Below, in pieces: positions 25,891-33,456 of a stretch of 64,000 nucleotides of DNA (position 1 is its first letter; each line of letters begins with the position of its first letter). The notes beneath the pieces are model-generated. The model saw nothing but the letters and a program-made list of their open reading frames with translations, searched no databases and had not been told where the DNA came from. A program made the translations under genes and the position numbers. Source of the DNA: an uncultured Acidimicrobiales bacterium. Lineage in GTDB: Bacteria; Actinomycetota; Acidimicrobiia; Acidimicrobiales; SZUA-35. Location of the stretch: assembly GCA_937922785.1 (NCBI GenBank), contig CALAJQ010000020.1, positions 62,001-126,000 of the forward strand, written 5' to 3'.

Positions 25891-25917
25891 ACGATTCTAG
25901 TCGGCGACTAGAATCGT
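25891..25917. promoter_or_regulatory. 27-bp palindromic operator of the selenoprotein/RdhA-like operon
   Basis: Perfect 13-base arms ACGATTCTAGTCG and CGACTAGAATCGT flank one central base. The minus-strand arm includes a TAGAAT -10 box, placing a repressor over the promoter about 25 bp before ATG 25865. The core CTAGTC-nnn-GACTAG recurs at 27678-27692 in front of the alkylsulfatase gene, next to the double TetR gene. Confidence 0.8.
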
Positions 25918-25938
25918 GTCTACTGCAAAGGAGTGGTG

Positions 25939-26354
25939 ATGAAAAATTCGCTTCTTCGGGACTTTGGAAGGAATTGGCCGAGCGTCACCCCAACGCTCTG
26001 GTTGTCTTGTCTCATCGCGGAAATGCCGAAACATGGTGGGAAAGTGCTGACGCGACCGTGTGGCAAGTCATGCGCGATATCGAATCCGGAAGTCGTCAAG
26101 AACACGTGGATGGCCTTCACCAGTTATTGCGCGAACTAACCGGATTCAGTGAGGATCTCGACGACGCCGTTGACGCTCGCAGGGCCTACAACCAGCACTA
26201 CGAGAAAGTGGTGGCGACCGTCCCGAAGCAGCGGCTTCTCATTTGGCAGCCCGGCGACGGTTGGGAGCCACTGTGTGAACGGCTTGGATTGCCTGTTCCC
26301 GATGAGGCTCCGGCGCACGCCAACACTCGCACGGAGTTCCGCAAGCGGTTCTAA
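25939..26354 (+). pseudogene. Truncated, frameshifted sulfotransferase remnant
   Basis: From about 25960 the third frame encodes SGLWKELAERHPNALVVLSHRGNAETWWESADA ... RLLIWQPGDGWEPLCERLGLPVPDEAPAHANT. This is the C-terminal two-thirds of a Sulfotransferase_4-type P-loop sulfotransferase. The ~75 N-terminal residues with the PAPS-binding GxxRTGT loop are absent. No start codon fits the frame; the nearest ATG (25939) is one base out of frame, next to a run of five A. The remnant overlaps the convergent alkylsulfatase stop by 4 bp. Decay or partial transfer is likely. Confidence 0.8.
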
Positions 26355-27667
26355 GTGGCAGTGACCTCGGCCCGAAGTTCCTGAGCGCAAGTGTGGAGGT
26401 AGTTGCGCCCGGTTGCCGTTATGAGGTTGTAGCCAAGCTCGTCGAGGGCGTTGGCCTTCAGAAGCTTGGCCTCATCAGCCCGGTGTTCGAGGGCAATGCA
26501 CATGTCGCACAACTCCGCCGCCCATTGGGTCTGGCCATCGGAAAGTGCAGCCTCGGCTCGGGACAAGAGCACATCCGCGCCGCCCGCGAGATCGGCGATC
26601 TGGGCTGCTCGTTCAGCTGGGTGCAGCGGGTTCATGTGGCTGGGGTTGCCGTCGAACCAGCCAAGAATGCCGTTGAAGATTGATCGCACACTCCAGCTGA
26701 TGTTGCCGTAGTACTCACCAAGAATCGGGTTGTCGGCGAGTTCTGACGGCAAGGTGATCTCGTGCGCCATCTCATCCGGGGTCTTGCCAGCATTCATCCC
26801 CGCGATCGTCTCGTTGTAGATATGCCACATGGCTCGGCTGTAGGTGTCGATTGCTTGGTCAACTTCACCCGCTCCAGAAAACGGGGTGGTATGGCCGAGC
26901 ACCAGATGGTCGGCCTTGAGCTCACGGATCCGGTCGACCGCCTCGCACCAGTCGCGAACATCGCGGTACTGCGTACCCCGGATGGCGTACAGGTTCGGCC
27001 ACGAGCGATACATGTTGTCTCCACCGAACGCGACCCGGTCATCAGGGAACCATGTGAGGATCTGATCTTTCGTCTCGCCCGGATTAGGGGTGACTACGAG
27101 GTTTACGCCACCAAGGGAGATGGTCGTTTGCTTAGCAAACGTCTTTGACGGAAGAGTTTTGGGATCCGGTCCGCCGCTTGGTCCGGCCGCCAGGGCCCCA
27201 GTCTTCGGGTAGCGAACCGGAGCGATGCCGTTGTTGATGCGTTTCTCGGGTGGCAGAAGAAAACCAGCCTGCCGCTTGCCCCTGGTGCCAGCGATCGTGG
27301 CTCCGTTCCGCGAGAACCTTTGGGCTTCGTCGCCGAAACTCGCATGGCCCCAGATCTCTACGTCGGGATTCTCCTCAACAAATGCGGTCGCTCCGCCCGT
27401 GTGGTCAGGGTGACCGTGGGTGTACACCAGACCGAGAATTGGAAGATTGGTGTGAGCACGCAAGTCGGCAATCGCTTCGGACGATTCCGCCGGAGTCGAT
27501 CCCGAATCTACCGCAACCACACCGGTGTCACCGATTACAAAGGAGAACGTCGATACGCCGTAGCCAACGGCCACGTGGACTCGTTCGGTTAGAACCATCC
27601 ATTGACGTTCGAAAAGGTGATTTACCGAACGGAGTTTTTCGGATGCGGGAGTGTCCATGCCGGGCAT
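26351..27667 (-). CDS. Alkylsulfatase-type metallo-beta-lactamase hydrolase (short form)
   Basis: The 438-residue protein has the metal motif THGHPDHTGG (~84-93), FGGDN (~215) and VLGHTTP (~252). It then has the SdsA/BDS1 dimerisation region (ALSDGQTQWAAELCDMCIALEHRADEAKLLKANALDELGY). It lacks the C-terminal SCP2-like domain found in classic alkylsulfatases. Family knowledge suggests hydrolysis of alkyl or aryl sulfate esters, but carboxyl or phosphate esters are possible. The ATG 27667 follows TAGATT by 7 nt (leaderless), and the -10 box lies beside the CTAGTC operator. It may also be read from the upstream VOC-TetR genes. Confidence 0.87.
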   Translation of the reverse strand: MPGMDTPASEKLRSVNHLFERQWMVLTERVHVAVGYGVSTFSFVIGDTGVVAVDSGSTPAESSEAIADLRAHTNLPILGLVYTHGHPDHTGGATAFVEENPDVEIWGHASFGDEAQRFSRNGATIAGTRGKRQAGFLLPPEKRINNGIAPVRYPKTGALAAGPSGGPDPKTLPSKTFAKQTTISLGGVNLVVTPNPGETKDQILTWFPDDRVAFGGDNMYRSWPNLYAIRGTQYRDVRDWCEAVDRIRELKADHLVLGHTTPFSGAGEVDQAIDTYSRAMWHIYNETIAGMNAGKTPDEMAHEITLPSELADNPILGEYYGNISWSVRSIFNGILGWFDGNPSHMNPLHPAERAAQIADLAGGADVLLSRAEAALSDGQTQWAAELCDMCIALEHRADEAKLLKANALDELGYNLITATGRNYLHTCAQELRAEVTAT

Positions 27668-27677
27668 GGATCCGAAT

Positions 27678-27692
27678 CTAGTCGATGACTAG
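27678..27692. promoter_or_regulatory. TetR-type operator before the alkylsulfatase gene
   Basis: CTAGTC-GAT-GACTAG is a palindrome, and on the minus strand it is extended by the same flank (GACTAGAnTCG) as the operator at 25891-25917. It overlaps the TetR stop codon and lies next to the TAGATT -10 box of the leaderless gene starting at 27667. Confidence 0.78.
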
Positions 27693-28885
27693 GTGGGATG
27701 CGTGGTGCGAACGTCGTCGTCGACGAGTCGGCACGAGATAGCCGCAATGCGCAGTCGAATCCCAGCAACACCGCCGTTCAACGACTCGAGGCTGTACTCG
27801 ATGATGTCCCTATAGATCGCCCATCCAAGCTCGAGAGCGTGGACGGCAGCTACTTGGGCGTGAACCGATGTACAAGTCATTGGTCGGCCGGTTCGCTCGG
27901 CCACAACCTCAACCATTTTCAGCACAACCGGAGCTCGACCGTAGGCTTCATGAACCCAGTCCTCAGTTGCGGCTATGTGGGCCAGCGTTCGCCACATCGG
28001 ATGGCGCGTCGTTGTACGAACCGGAACTGGCACGGGCGAAGTGCCGTCTTCCATCGCTTCGAGTAGCGGGGCAGATCCGAATCGAAGCGTTTGAGCGATT
28101 AGATGTTCCTTCGACTGGAAATAGTGATGCACTTGGCCGTGGTTAACTCCGGCGAGCGCGGCAATTTCTTTTGCGGTCACCTGCGAGGGAGGTCGAACGG
28201 CCAGCAGCGTATAGGCCGCATTCATAAGACTTTGTCGGACCTCTTCTCGGCCCCGCGGCGCTCCTTCGCTTATTGCAGGACGCATCGGGGCGATATCGCT
28301 CTCGGTGACCTGCTCTCCTACCGGGATGTTGTCATCAAGCAAACGAAGCGAACGTTGAGCGACCTGTTTTCGAATAGCCGGGATGTCGGGCTCAAACTCG
28401 CCGAGCGCAGTCTCGATGATGTCGCGAAGAATCCACCAGCCCCGTTGCATAGCCATGACGGCTGCGACGTCGGCCATTACTACTGGGTCGGTGGGTGTCG
28501 AGCCGGTGTCGGCGGCTCGGCGTCGCACGAGCGTGTCCACTATCGGGGACGGGTCGAAAGGTGGCTGGCGCCAAACGCCAGAAGACGCGAGGTAGGCGAG
28601 TGTTCGCCATGCCGGTGACCGGATCTCAGTCTCGATAGGGAGCGGGAAGCGAGCGCCATCGGCCAAACGGTCCTGGTGATAGGGGGAATCCGCGTCCTGA
28701 ATGGTGGCCGCAACCAATTCATCCTTCGAACCGAAGTAGTGATGGATTTGGCCGTGGTTGACTCCGGCTGCATCGGCGATCTGCTTGCTGGTCACCTCGG
28801 TCGGAGGGGCGTCGGATAGCAGGTTGGTAGCGGCAAGCATGAGCTTTGCTCGCACGGCGTCTCGGCCCCGACCCGTTGGCTCCAT
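27689..28885 (-). CDS. Double-headed TetR regulator (tandem TetR fusion)
   Basis: The 398-residue protein consists of two complete TetR units. Residues ~8-52 (LMLAATNLLSDAPP ... VTSKQIADAAGVNHGQIHHYFGSKDELVAATI) and ~218-265 (LMNAAYTLLAVRPPSQVTAKEIAALAGVNHGQVHHYFQSKEHLIAQTL) are two very similar helix-turn-helix domains. Each is followed by its own ligand-binding half. An ordinary TetR is ~200 residues and dimerises, so this is a covalent pseudo-dimer. It sits 1 nt downstream of the VOC gene and immediately upstream of the alkylsulfatase, and is the best candidate to bind the CTAGTC palindromes at 25891 and 27678. Confidence 0.9.
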   Translation of the reverse strand: MEPTGRGRDAVRAKLMLAATNLLSDAPPTEVTSKQIADAAGVNHGQIHHYFGSKDELVAATIQDADSPYHQDRLADGARFPLPIETEIRSPAWRTLAYLASSGVWRQPPFDPSPIVDTLVRRRAADTGSTPTDPVVMADVAAVMAMQRGWWILRDIIETALGEFEPDIPAIRKQVAQRSLRLLDDNIPVGEQVTESDIAPMRPAISEGAPRGREEVRQSLMNAAYTLLAVRPPSQVTAKEIAALAGVNHGQVHHYFQSKEHLIAQTLRFGSAPLLEAMEDGTSPVPVPVRTTTRHPMWRTLAHIAATEDWVHEAYGRAPVVLKMVEVVAERTGRPMTCTSVHAQVAAVHALELGWAIYRDIIEYSLESLNGGVAGIRLRIAAISCRLVDDDVRTTHPT

Positions 28886-28886
28886 G

Positions 28887-29579
28887 TCAGTCCTCGATCA
28901 GAACGGGTGGCGTGCTCTCGCTCATTCGCTCGGTGAGGACATCGTCAGGCATCGAGATGATGGCTTCATAGAGCTTGCGGCCGAATCCTCTTTGCCACGG
29001 CAGGTCAACATCAAACTCAGGTTGGGGGACCGGTTGATCAGAAGACTGGTAGCTCATCGGGTTTCGGTAGCGTTCTAGCTCTTCTCCGGAAATACCGGCC
29101 AGATCTACTACCTCGGGGTCAATCCACGCTCGGCCATCTATCGGGCTGGCCGACGTTGCCACCTCGAGGCTCAAGTCTTCGAGGCCAGCGAAATAGATTG
29201 AATGGCACATCCCGTGATCTATCGGGCCGAATACGGTTAGCCCTCGGGACCGGATCCGGTCTCGCATCGCAAGCACATCCTCGAGGGTGTCTACGTTGAA
29301 TGCAAGGTGCTGCATGGCGCCTCCCGCACACGGTCCGCCTCCACTACCTGCGTGGGTAACACCGATGGTTCGATCTATATCCTTTATGTCCGGCGTTTCG
29401 ACGAATGCGATGGAGCAGTTGTCGTTGAGCTTCATGAAGCCGTGCCAGGCTCCCTCGACGCCATGCATCCAATAGAGAGCCACGAGTTCGCACCCGAGCA
29501 CGTCATTAAAGAACTCGATTTGTGACTTGATGTCTTTGGTGGCGATTGCGAGGTGATGGATGCCATTGGCTGCGGTCAT
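28887..29579 (-). CDS. VOC-superfamily protein (glyoxalase/extradiol dioxygenase fold)
   Basis: The 230-residue protein begins with a VOC beta-alpha-beta module (GIHHLAIATKDIKSQIEFFNDVLGCEL). The second module contains AMQHLAFNVDTLEDVLAMRDRIRSRG and a Glu strand (YFAGLEDLSLEVAT). Candidate metal ligands are His8 or His9, the His of MQHLAF and the Glu of LSLEV. A ~70-residue C-terminal extension is unusual. It heads the VOC-TetR-alkylsulfatase operon. A lyase, isomerase or ring-cleavage role in the same catabolic route is possible but unproven. Confidence 0.85.
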   Translation of the reverse strand: MTAANGIHHLAIATKDIKSQIEFFNDVLGCELVALYWMHGVEGAWHGFMKLNDNCSIAFVETPDIKDIDRTIGVTHAGSGGGPCAGGAMQHLAFNVDTLEDVLAMRDRIRSRGLTVFGPIDHGMCHSIYFAGLEDLSLEVATSASPIDGRAWIDPEVVDLAGISGEELERYRNPMSYQSSDQPVPQPEFDVDLPWQRGFGRKLYEAIISMPDDVLTERMSESTPPVLIED

Positions 29580-29720
29580 CGGCTTTCTCTCTTCTACTCA
29601 GCTGCGATTCATAGTGGGTGTGTGCTTCCATTGTGGACCCATTGGAGGTCCGAAGTGCAAGCCGAGCAGGGCGCAACCGGTCGGAGCGCTGTTTCCCCTA
29701 ACATTCTCCTTACTTAGGCG

Positions 29721-30434
29721 ATGGATACTCATTTCATGACGACACTTGATGGCTCGCGGTATCGACTGGTGTCTCGTCGCGCGCTGTTGAAGGGAACGGT
29801 TGGCGTAGGGTTTCTGGCAGCGACCGCTGCCTGTGGGGTAAACGATTCTGAGATCTTTGCCGGAGCGGTGGCCCAGCCCGTTCCCAGTACCACTAGCACG
29901 ACCAACACAACTACAACCTCGACTTCTGAGTCGGGGGAGTCAACAACCACTCAGGCCACCGCTACTGGACCAGCAGTAATGGGGGAGATGGTGGTTGAGG
30001 TTACATACACCCGCAGCGCAGGCGGCAAGATCGCGTCGCCCTATGTGGCCATCTGGGTTGAGGACGAGGCCGGCGATCTTGTTGAGACTGTGGCGTTGTT
30101 CTATCAACAAGACCGCAAAGGAGCCCGGTGGCTAGATCATCTTGATCGCTGGTTCACAGCCGACGCTGCCCGGATTGCTGCCGGGGGAACCGATGACGCC
30201 GCGGTCATCTCGTCGGCGACCCGGCCGCCAGGCGAGTATGCAGTGGTTTGGGATGGAACCGTGAATGGCGACCCAGTGCCGGCGGGAACGTACAACATCT
30301 ACATCGAGTCAGCCCGGGAGGAAGGACCCGTGTCGCTGACAAGCGCCACGGTTGTGCTGAACGGCACGCTTCCTTCGACCACCCTGCCCGACGACGGCGA
30401 GCTTTCGTCTGCAACTGTTCGTATCGATGGCTGA
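29721..30434 (+). CDS. Tat-exported lipoprotein, DUF2271
   Basis: The 237-residue protein has a twin-arginine signal (SRRALLKGTVGVGFLAATAAC) combined with a lipobox ending at Cys, then a Ser/Thr-rich linker. A DUF2271 domain follows (SPYVAIWVEDEAGDLVETVALF ... GEYAVVWDGTVNGDPVPAGTYNIYIE). DUF2271 proteins are encoded with ApbE and PepSY proteins, as here, in putative periplasmic flavin-based electron-transfer systems. ATG 29736 is an alternative start because GATACT lies 6 nt before it. Its stop overlaps the PepSY gene by 8 bp. The 141-bp gap before it holds no clear element. Confidence 0.87.
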   Translation: MDTHFMTTLDGSRYRLVSRRALLKGTVGVGFLAATAACGVNDSEIFAGAVAQPVPSTTSTTNTTTTSTSESGESTTTQATATGPAVMGEMVVEVTYTRSAGGKIASPYVAIWVEDEAGDLVETVALFYQQDRKGARWLDHLDRWFTADAARIAAGGTDDAAVISSATRPPGEYAVVWDGTVNGDPVPAGTYNIYIESAREEGPVSLTSATVVLNGTLPSTTLPDDGELSSATVRIDG

Positions 30435-31047
30435 GGCTCAAGTTCGAAATCGAAACAAGCGTCGATCCAACCAGATCCAAAAGTGGATGCGCTGGAGTCA
30501 CGTCTACATCAGCATGATCGCTTTTGTCGTGATTGGGTTTTTCGGCATCACTGGGCTGCTGCTCAACCATCCGAGCTGGCTCGGCGGCGACGAGACCGTC
30601 ACCACTCTGTTCGACGGAACGCTGCCCGACAGTGTGCGAGATGGTGACGGCGGGGTGGAATTCTTGTTGGTCAGTGAGTTTCTCCGCAGCGAACACGGCG
30701 TGGCCGGGGAAGTGACCAATTTCGACCAGATTGGCAACGAGGGGTCGATTAACTACACGGGCCCGGCCTATGGGGCTTCTGTCCGGTTCGACGTAGAAAC
30801 GCTCGACTACACAGCAAGAGTTACCGAAGAACAATTTGTTAATGCAATGCGTGATCTCCACACCGGCAGCGACACCAACTCAGCCTGGAATTGGGTGATA
30901 GATATTGCGGCTGGCATGTTGGTGGCCGTCGCTATCACCGGACTTGGCATTCAACTGTTCATGCGGAAGCGTCGCACTAGCGCACTTCAGTGGTTGGCGG
31001 TTGGTGCGGTGGTTGTGGTCGTCCTGGGCTGGCTCACGCTTGTTTGA
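30427..31047 (+). CDS. PepSY-associated transmembrane protein
   Basis: The 206-residue protein has an N-terminal membrane helix (WSHVYISMIAFVVIGFFGITGLLLN), an outside domain of ~110 residues, and C-terminal helices at ~155-175 and ~185-205. This is the plan of PepSY_TM proteins that accompany DUF2271 and ApbE. The role is inferred to be transmembrane electron transfer or flavin handling. It overlaps the DUF2271 gene and converges on apbE with a 14-bp overlap. Confidence 0.85.
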   Translation: MAEAQVRNRNKRRSNQIQKWMRWSHVYISMIAFVVIGFFGITGLLLNHPSWLGGDETVTTLFDGTLPDSVRDGDGGVEFLLVSEFLRSEHGVAGEVTNFDQIGNEGSINYTGPAYGASVRFDVETLDYTARVTEEQFVNAMRDLHTGSDTNSAWNWVIDIAAGMLVAVAITGLGIQLFMRKRRTSALQWLAVGAVVVVVLGWLTLV

Positions 31048-31915
31048 ATCGAGCTGAGGAAGCTACAACCCCGCCATCAGAGCGGACCAGGAAGCAGTCG
31101 GCGTTTTCACTCTTCGTGAGCGCGAGGGCCTCGTCTGGCGACAAGACTAAGCAGGCGGTGGCAAGGACATCGGCCGCAGCGGCCGAAGGTGCGATAACAG
31201 TGGCGCTATGGATGTGGTCCGACGGTTGGCCAGAACGTGGGTCAAGTACCTTCGGGTAGCGAGCCCCTTCGATCGTCCACCATCTGCGACCCCCGCCGCT
31301 GGTTGCCAGCGCCTCGTTGGCTATTTCGACCGTCGCCATCGGAGCAACATTGTCATATGGCCGGTTCGGGTTCTCGATGCCCACAAGCACCGGAGACTCG
31401 CCCCGGTGAATCAGGTCGCCGCCGAGGCTTAGCCACGCTGAAGTCACTGACTGTTCAGCGAAAGCGATTGCGAGTGACCGATCTGCAATCCAACCCTTGG
31501 CGATGCCGTTGAGATTCAGGCCGCTCAGAGCCACTTGGCCGGGCCCAGGACTCGTGAGTGCGTCAACCGTTGTTTTGAGTAGCTGGATGTCGGGTAGCAA
31601 ATTCTGTGCCTCAGCTGAATCCCAAACGTCGACGAGCGGTTGCAGCGAGGGATGGAACGCTCCGTGGGTCCTGCGGTTCCATTCGATTGCGAGGTCAACC
31701 ACAACTTCTAGCTCGGGGATGTCCGTTGTGCCGTTTCTCCGAAGGTCATGGAGCGCGCTGGATTCATCAAAGACGGTGAAGATTGCCTCAAGCCGCTGGG
31801 CTTCGCTTACGACGGCGAGCTCGGCAGCATCGGCGACAGCGGTGGAGGGTGCAGTAACGTTCGCTTCGCCGCGTGTTCCCAGCAGGGGCTCGACGGTTAG
31901 TCCGGGGTTCGCCAT
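31034..31915 (-). CDS. apbE: ApbE-family FAD:protein FMN transferase
   Basis: The 293-residue protein has the ApbE hallmarks LEAIFTVFDESSALHDLRRNG, LNLNGIAKGWIADR (~147-160), LSLGGDLIHRG and KVLDPRSGQPSDHIHSATVIAPSAAAADVLATACLVL. ApbE covalently attaches FMN to a Thr in target proteins using FAD and Mg2+. Likely targets are the neighbouring DUF2271/PepSY group. It has no signal peptide, whereas many ApbE proteins are exported lipoproteins. GGGAACCC precedes ATG 31915. Confidence 0.92.
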   Translation of the reverse strand: MANPGLTVEPLLGTRGEANVTAPSTAVADAAELAVVSEAQRLEAIFTVFDESSALHDLRRNGTTDIPELEVVVDLAIEWNRRTHGAFHPSLQPLVDVWDSAEAQNLLPDIQLLKTTVDALTSPGPGQVALSGLNLNGIAKGWIADRSLAIAFAEQSVTSAWLSLGGDLIHRGESPVLVGIENPNRPYDNVAPMATVEIANEALATSGGGRRWWTIEGARYPKVLDPRSGQPSDHIHSATVIAPSAAAADVLATACLVLSPDEALALTKSENADCFLVRSDGGVVASSARFKQA

Positions 31916-31948
31916 GCTGGGTTCCCGGCTGCTTCCCTGCGTCGTCTG

Positions 31949-32452
31949 CTAGGCCGCTGCCGACAGGGTCCGGGTGCCGAGTTCGTTGTCAACCATCAAC
32001 ACTCCGTAGCCATCAGTTCCTACCAGTCGGAGCTTGGCAATTATCTCACCCACTGTTGATTCCTCTTCGACCTGCTCGGTGACAAACCATTGGAGCAGGT
32101 TGTAGGTGGCGTGATCTCGCTCCTGAAGTGCAAGATCACTTAGGTCATTCAGGTGTTCTGTCATCGAGCGCTCGTGTGCCAGCGAAGCCTCAAACACCTC
32201 GACGAGGCTGTCGAATTCCTCGGGAGGAGCGCCAACCGGCAGCAACCCTACGGGGGCGCCCTGGTCGATCAGGTAGTCGAATAGTTTTGTTCCGTGCGTC
32301 TGCTCTTCGTCATATTGCAGACGGAACCAGTGGGCGGCGCCATTGAACTCTTCACGACTGCACCAGGCGGACATTGCGAGGTAGACGTACGCCGATTCCA
32401 ACTCTCGGTTGAGCTGTTTGATTAGGGCGGTGCGGATGGACTCGGAGATCAC
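31949..32452 (-). CDS. Ferritin
   Basis: The 167-residue four-helix protein has ferritin ferroxidase-site residues: NRELESAYVYLAMSAW near the start, the E..H pair in YDEEQTHGTKLFDYL, and LQWFVTEQVEEE. It stores iron and removes Fe2+ in the cytoplasm. I chose GTG 32452 because the product then begins ISESIRTAL like other ferritins, and because TAAACT (32465-32460) lies exactly 7 nt upstream, the leaderless spacing seen elsewhere. The in-frame GTG at 32473 would add seven atypical residues. Confidence 0.93.
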   Translation of the reverse strand: MISESIRTALIKQLNRELESAYVYLAMSAWCSREEFNGAAHWFRLQYDEEQTHGTKLFDYLIDQGAPVGLLPVGAPPEEFDSLVEVFEASLAHERSMTEHLNDLSDLALQERDHATYNLLQWFVTEQVEEESTVGEIIAKLRLVGTDGYGVLMVDNELGTRTLSAAA

Positions 32453-32495
32453 GAATAGGAGTTTAGCGACCACCAGTTGCGATTGAGGTTGACGG

Positions 32496-32933
32496 CTAAC
32501 CGTGGCCCTTGGCTGAAATAATCTTTGCCAAGAGGACTTTTAGCTGGGAGCGCTCGGCCTTTGAGAGAACTGAGAAGGTGTTCGAACCGTTCCAGAGTTT
32601 GGTTGGGATTGTCTTCTTGAACTCTTCGCCCTTGACCGTAAGGACGAGGTTCTTGACACGCCGATCCGTTGGGTGTGGTTGGCGCTCGATTAGGTCGAGG
32701 GCCTCGAGGCGGTCAGCAACGAGGGTTACGTAAGACGGGTCGAACTCCATGCAATGGGCCAGGTCTTTCATCGGCATTGGTCCATCGATGTTACGGAGCG
32801 CCCAGTAGTCGGTGTTTGTCATGCCGAATTCTTCTAGGCGCTCATTCACGTGATCCACCACCATCGGCATCACCGTGTATAGCGCGTCGGCAAGGTCGAC
32901 TGCGTCTGAGGCTTGTTTCCGATCGGTCGCCAT
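32496..32933 (-). CDS. MarR-family regulator
   Basis: The 145-residue protein has a MarR winged helix (MKDLAHCMEFDPSYVTLVADRLEALDLIERQPHPTDRRVKNLVLT) with the usual wing DxR motif. Helical dimerisation ends flank it. It is divergent from a DoxX-like gene across a 139-bp region with an inverted repeat, so self-repression and control of the DoxX/DUF427 genes are likely. Confidence 0.92.
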   Translation of the reverse strand: MATDRKQASDAVDLADALYTVMPMVVDHVNERLEEFGMTNTDYWALRNIDGPMPMKDLAHCMEFDPSYVTLVADRLEALDLIERQPHPTDRRVKNLVLTVKGEEFKKTIPTKLWNGSNTFSVLSKAERSQLKVLLAKIISAKGHG

Positions 32934-32993
32934 CGCCTGATGATAGCTGGTTCCTCAGTTCATTGACGTCAAGAATCATTGCAAGGAAATAAG

Positions 32994-33024
32994 GTTGAGT
33001 TATTCAACTATTGAGTAATATGAT
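32994..33024. promoter_or_regulatory. MarR-type operator and promoter for the DoxX-like gene
   Basis: GTTGA-GTTAT-TCAAC (32994-33008) is an inverted repeat that overlaps a second imperfect one (TTATTCAAC / ATTGAGTAA). It is followed by a TATGAT -10 box (33019-33024). It lies in the only intergenic region between the MarR gene and its divergent neighbour. Confidence 0.6.
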
Positions 33025-33072
33025 GACCCAAGTCGCCCAGATGTCCTGGGGCCAGCGAATGGAGCAACAAAC

Positions 33073-33426
33073 ATGACAGCACTTGTATGGATCACGACCG
33101 GACTCCTGGTTCTCTCCATGGGAGGTATCGGAGGAATGAAACTAGTGGGGAACGCAGCGGGCATCGAGCAAGCTGTGCGTCTCGGCTACGACAAGATTCG
33201 AATACCAATCGGCATCGCCGAGGTAGCGGCTGTCGCTGGCGTGTTGGCTGGGGCAATCGCTGCGGACTTTGAATGGCTCGGGATTGCGGCCGCGGTGGGC
33301 GTTATTCTCATGATGGTTGGTGCCGCTGGATTTCATGTGCGAGCGGGAGACCGATTCGAGATCGTGCCGTCAATCGTTGTGGGTACCGCAGCAGTGCTGT
33401 ACATAATCGCGATCAACGCAAGCTGA
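33073..33426 (+). CDS. DoxX-like small membrane protein
   Basis: The 117-residue protein has four hydrophobic segments. The DoxX_2-like layout is GGIGGMKLVG followed by RIPIGIAEVAAVAGVLAGAI and FHVRAGDRF before the last helix. DoxX proteins act in membrane redox or thiol stress processes in some actinobacteria. It is divergent from the MarR gene and followed 30 bp later by the tandem DUF427 gene, probably one transcript. Confidence 0.87.
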   Translation: MTALVWITTGLLVLSMGGIGGMKLVGNAAGIEQAVRLGYDKIRIPIGIAEVAAVAGVLAGAIAADFEWLGIAAAVGVILMMVGAAGFHVRAGDRFEIVPSIVVGTAAVLYIIAINAS

Positions 33427-33456
33427 AAGCCAAGTCGAACCTGAAAGGACGAACTA

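Noticed and set aside
28887-29579. VOC protein as the missing protocatechuate 4,5-dioxygenase
   Set aside because: LigAB belongs to a different (type II extradiol) family. This protein and the one at 54496 are VOC-fold and lie outside the lig operons' core.
33427-33456. In-frame TGA between the DoxX-like and DUF427 genes as another Sec site
   Set aside because: A second in-frame stop follows within 10 codons, and the families are unrelated.
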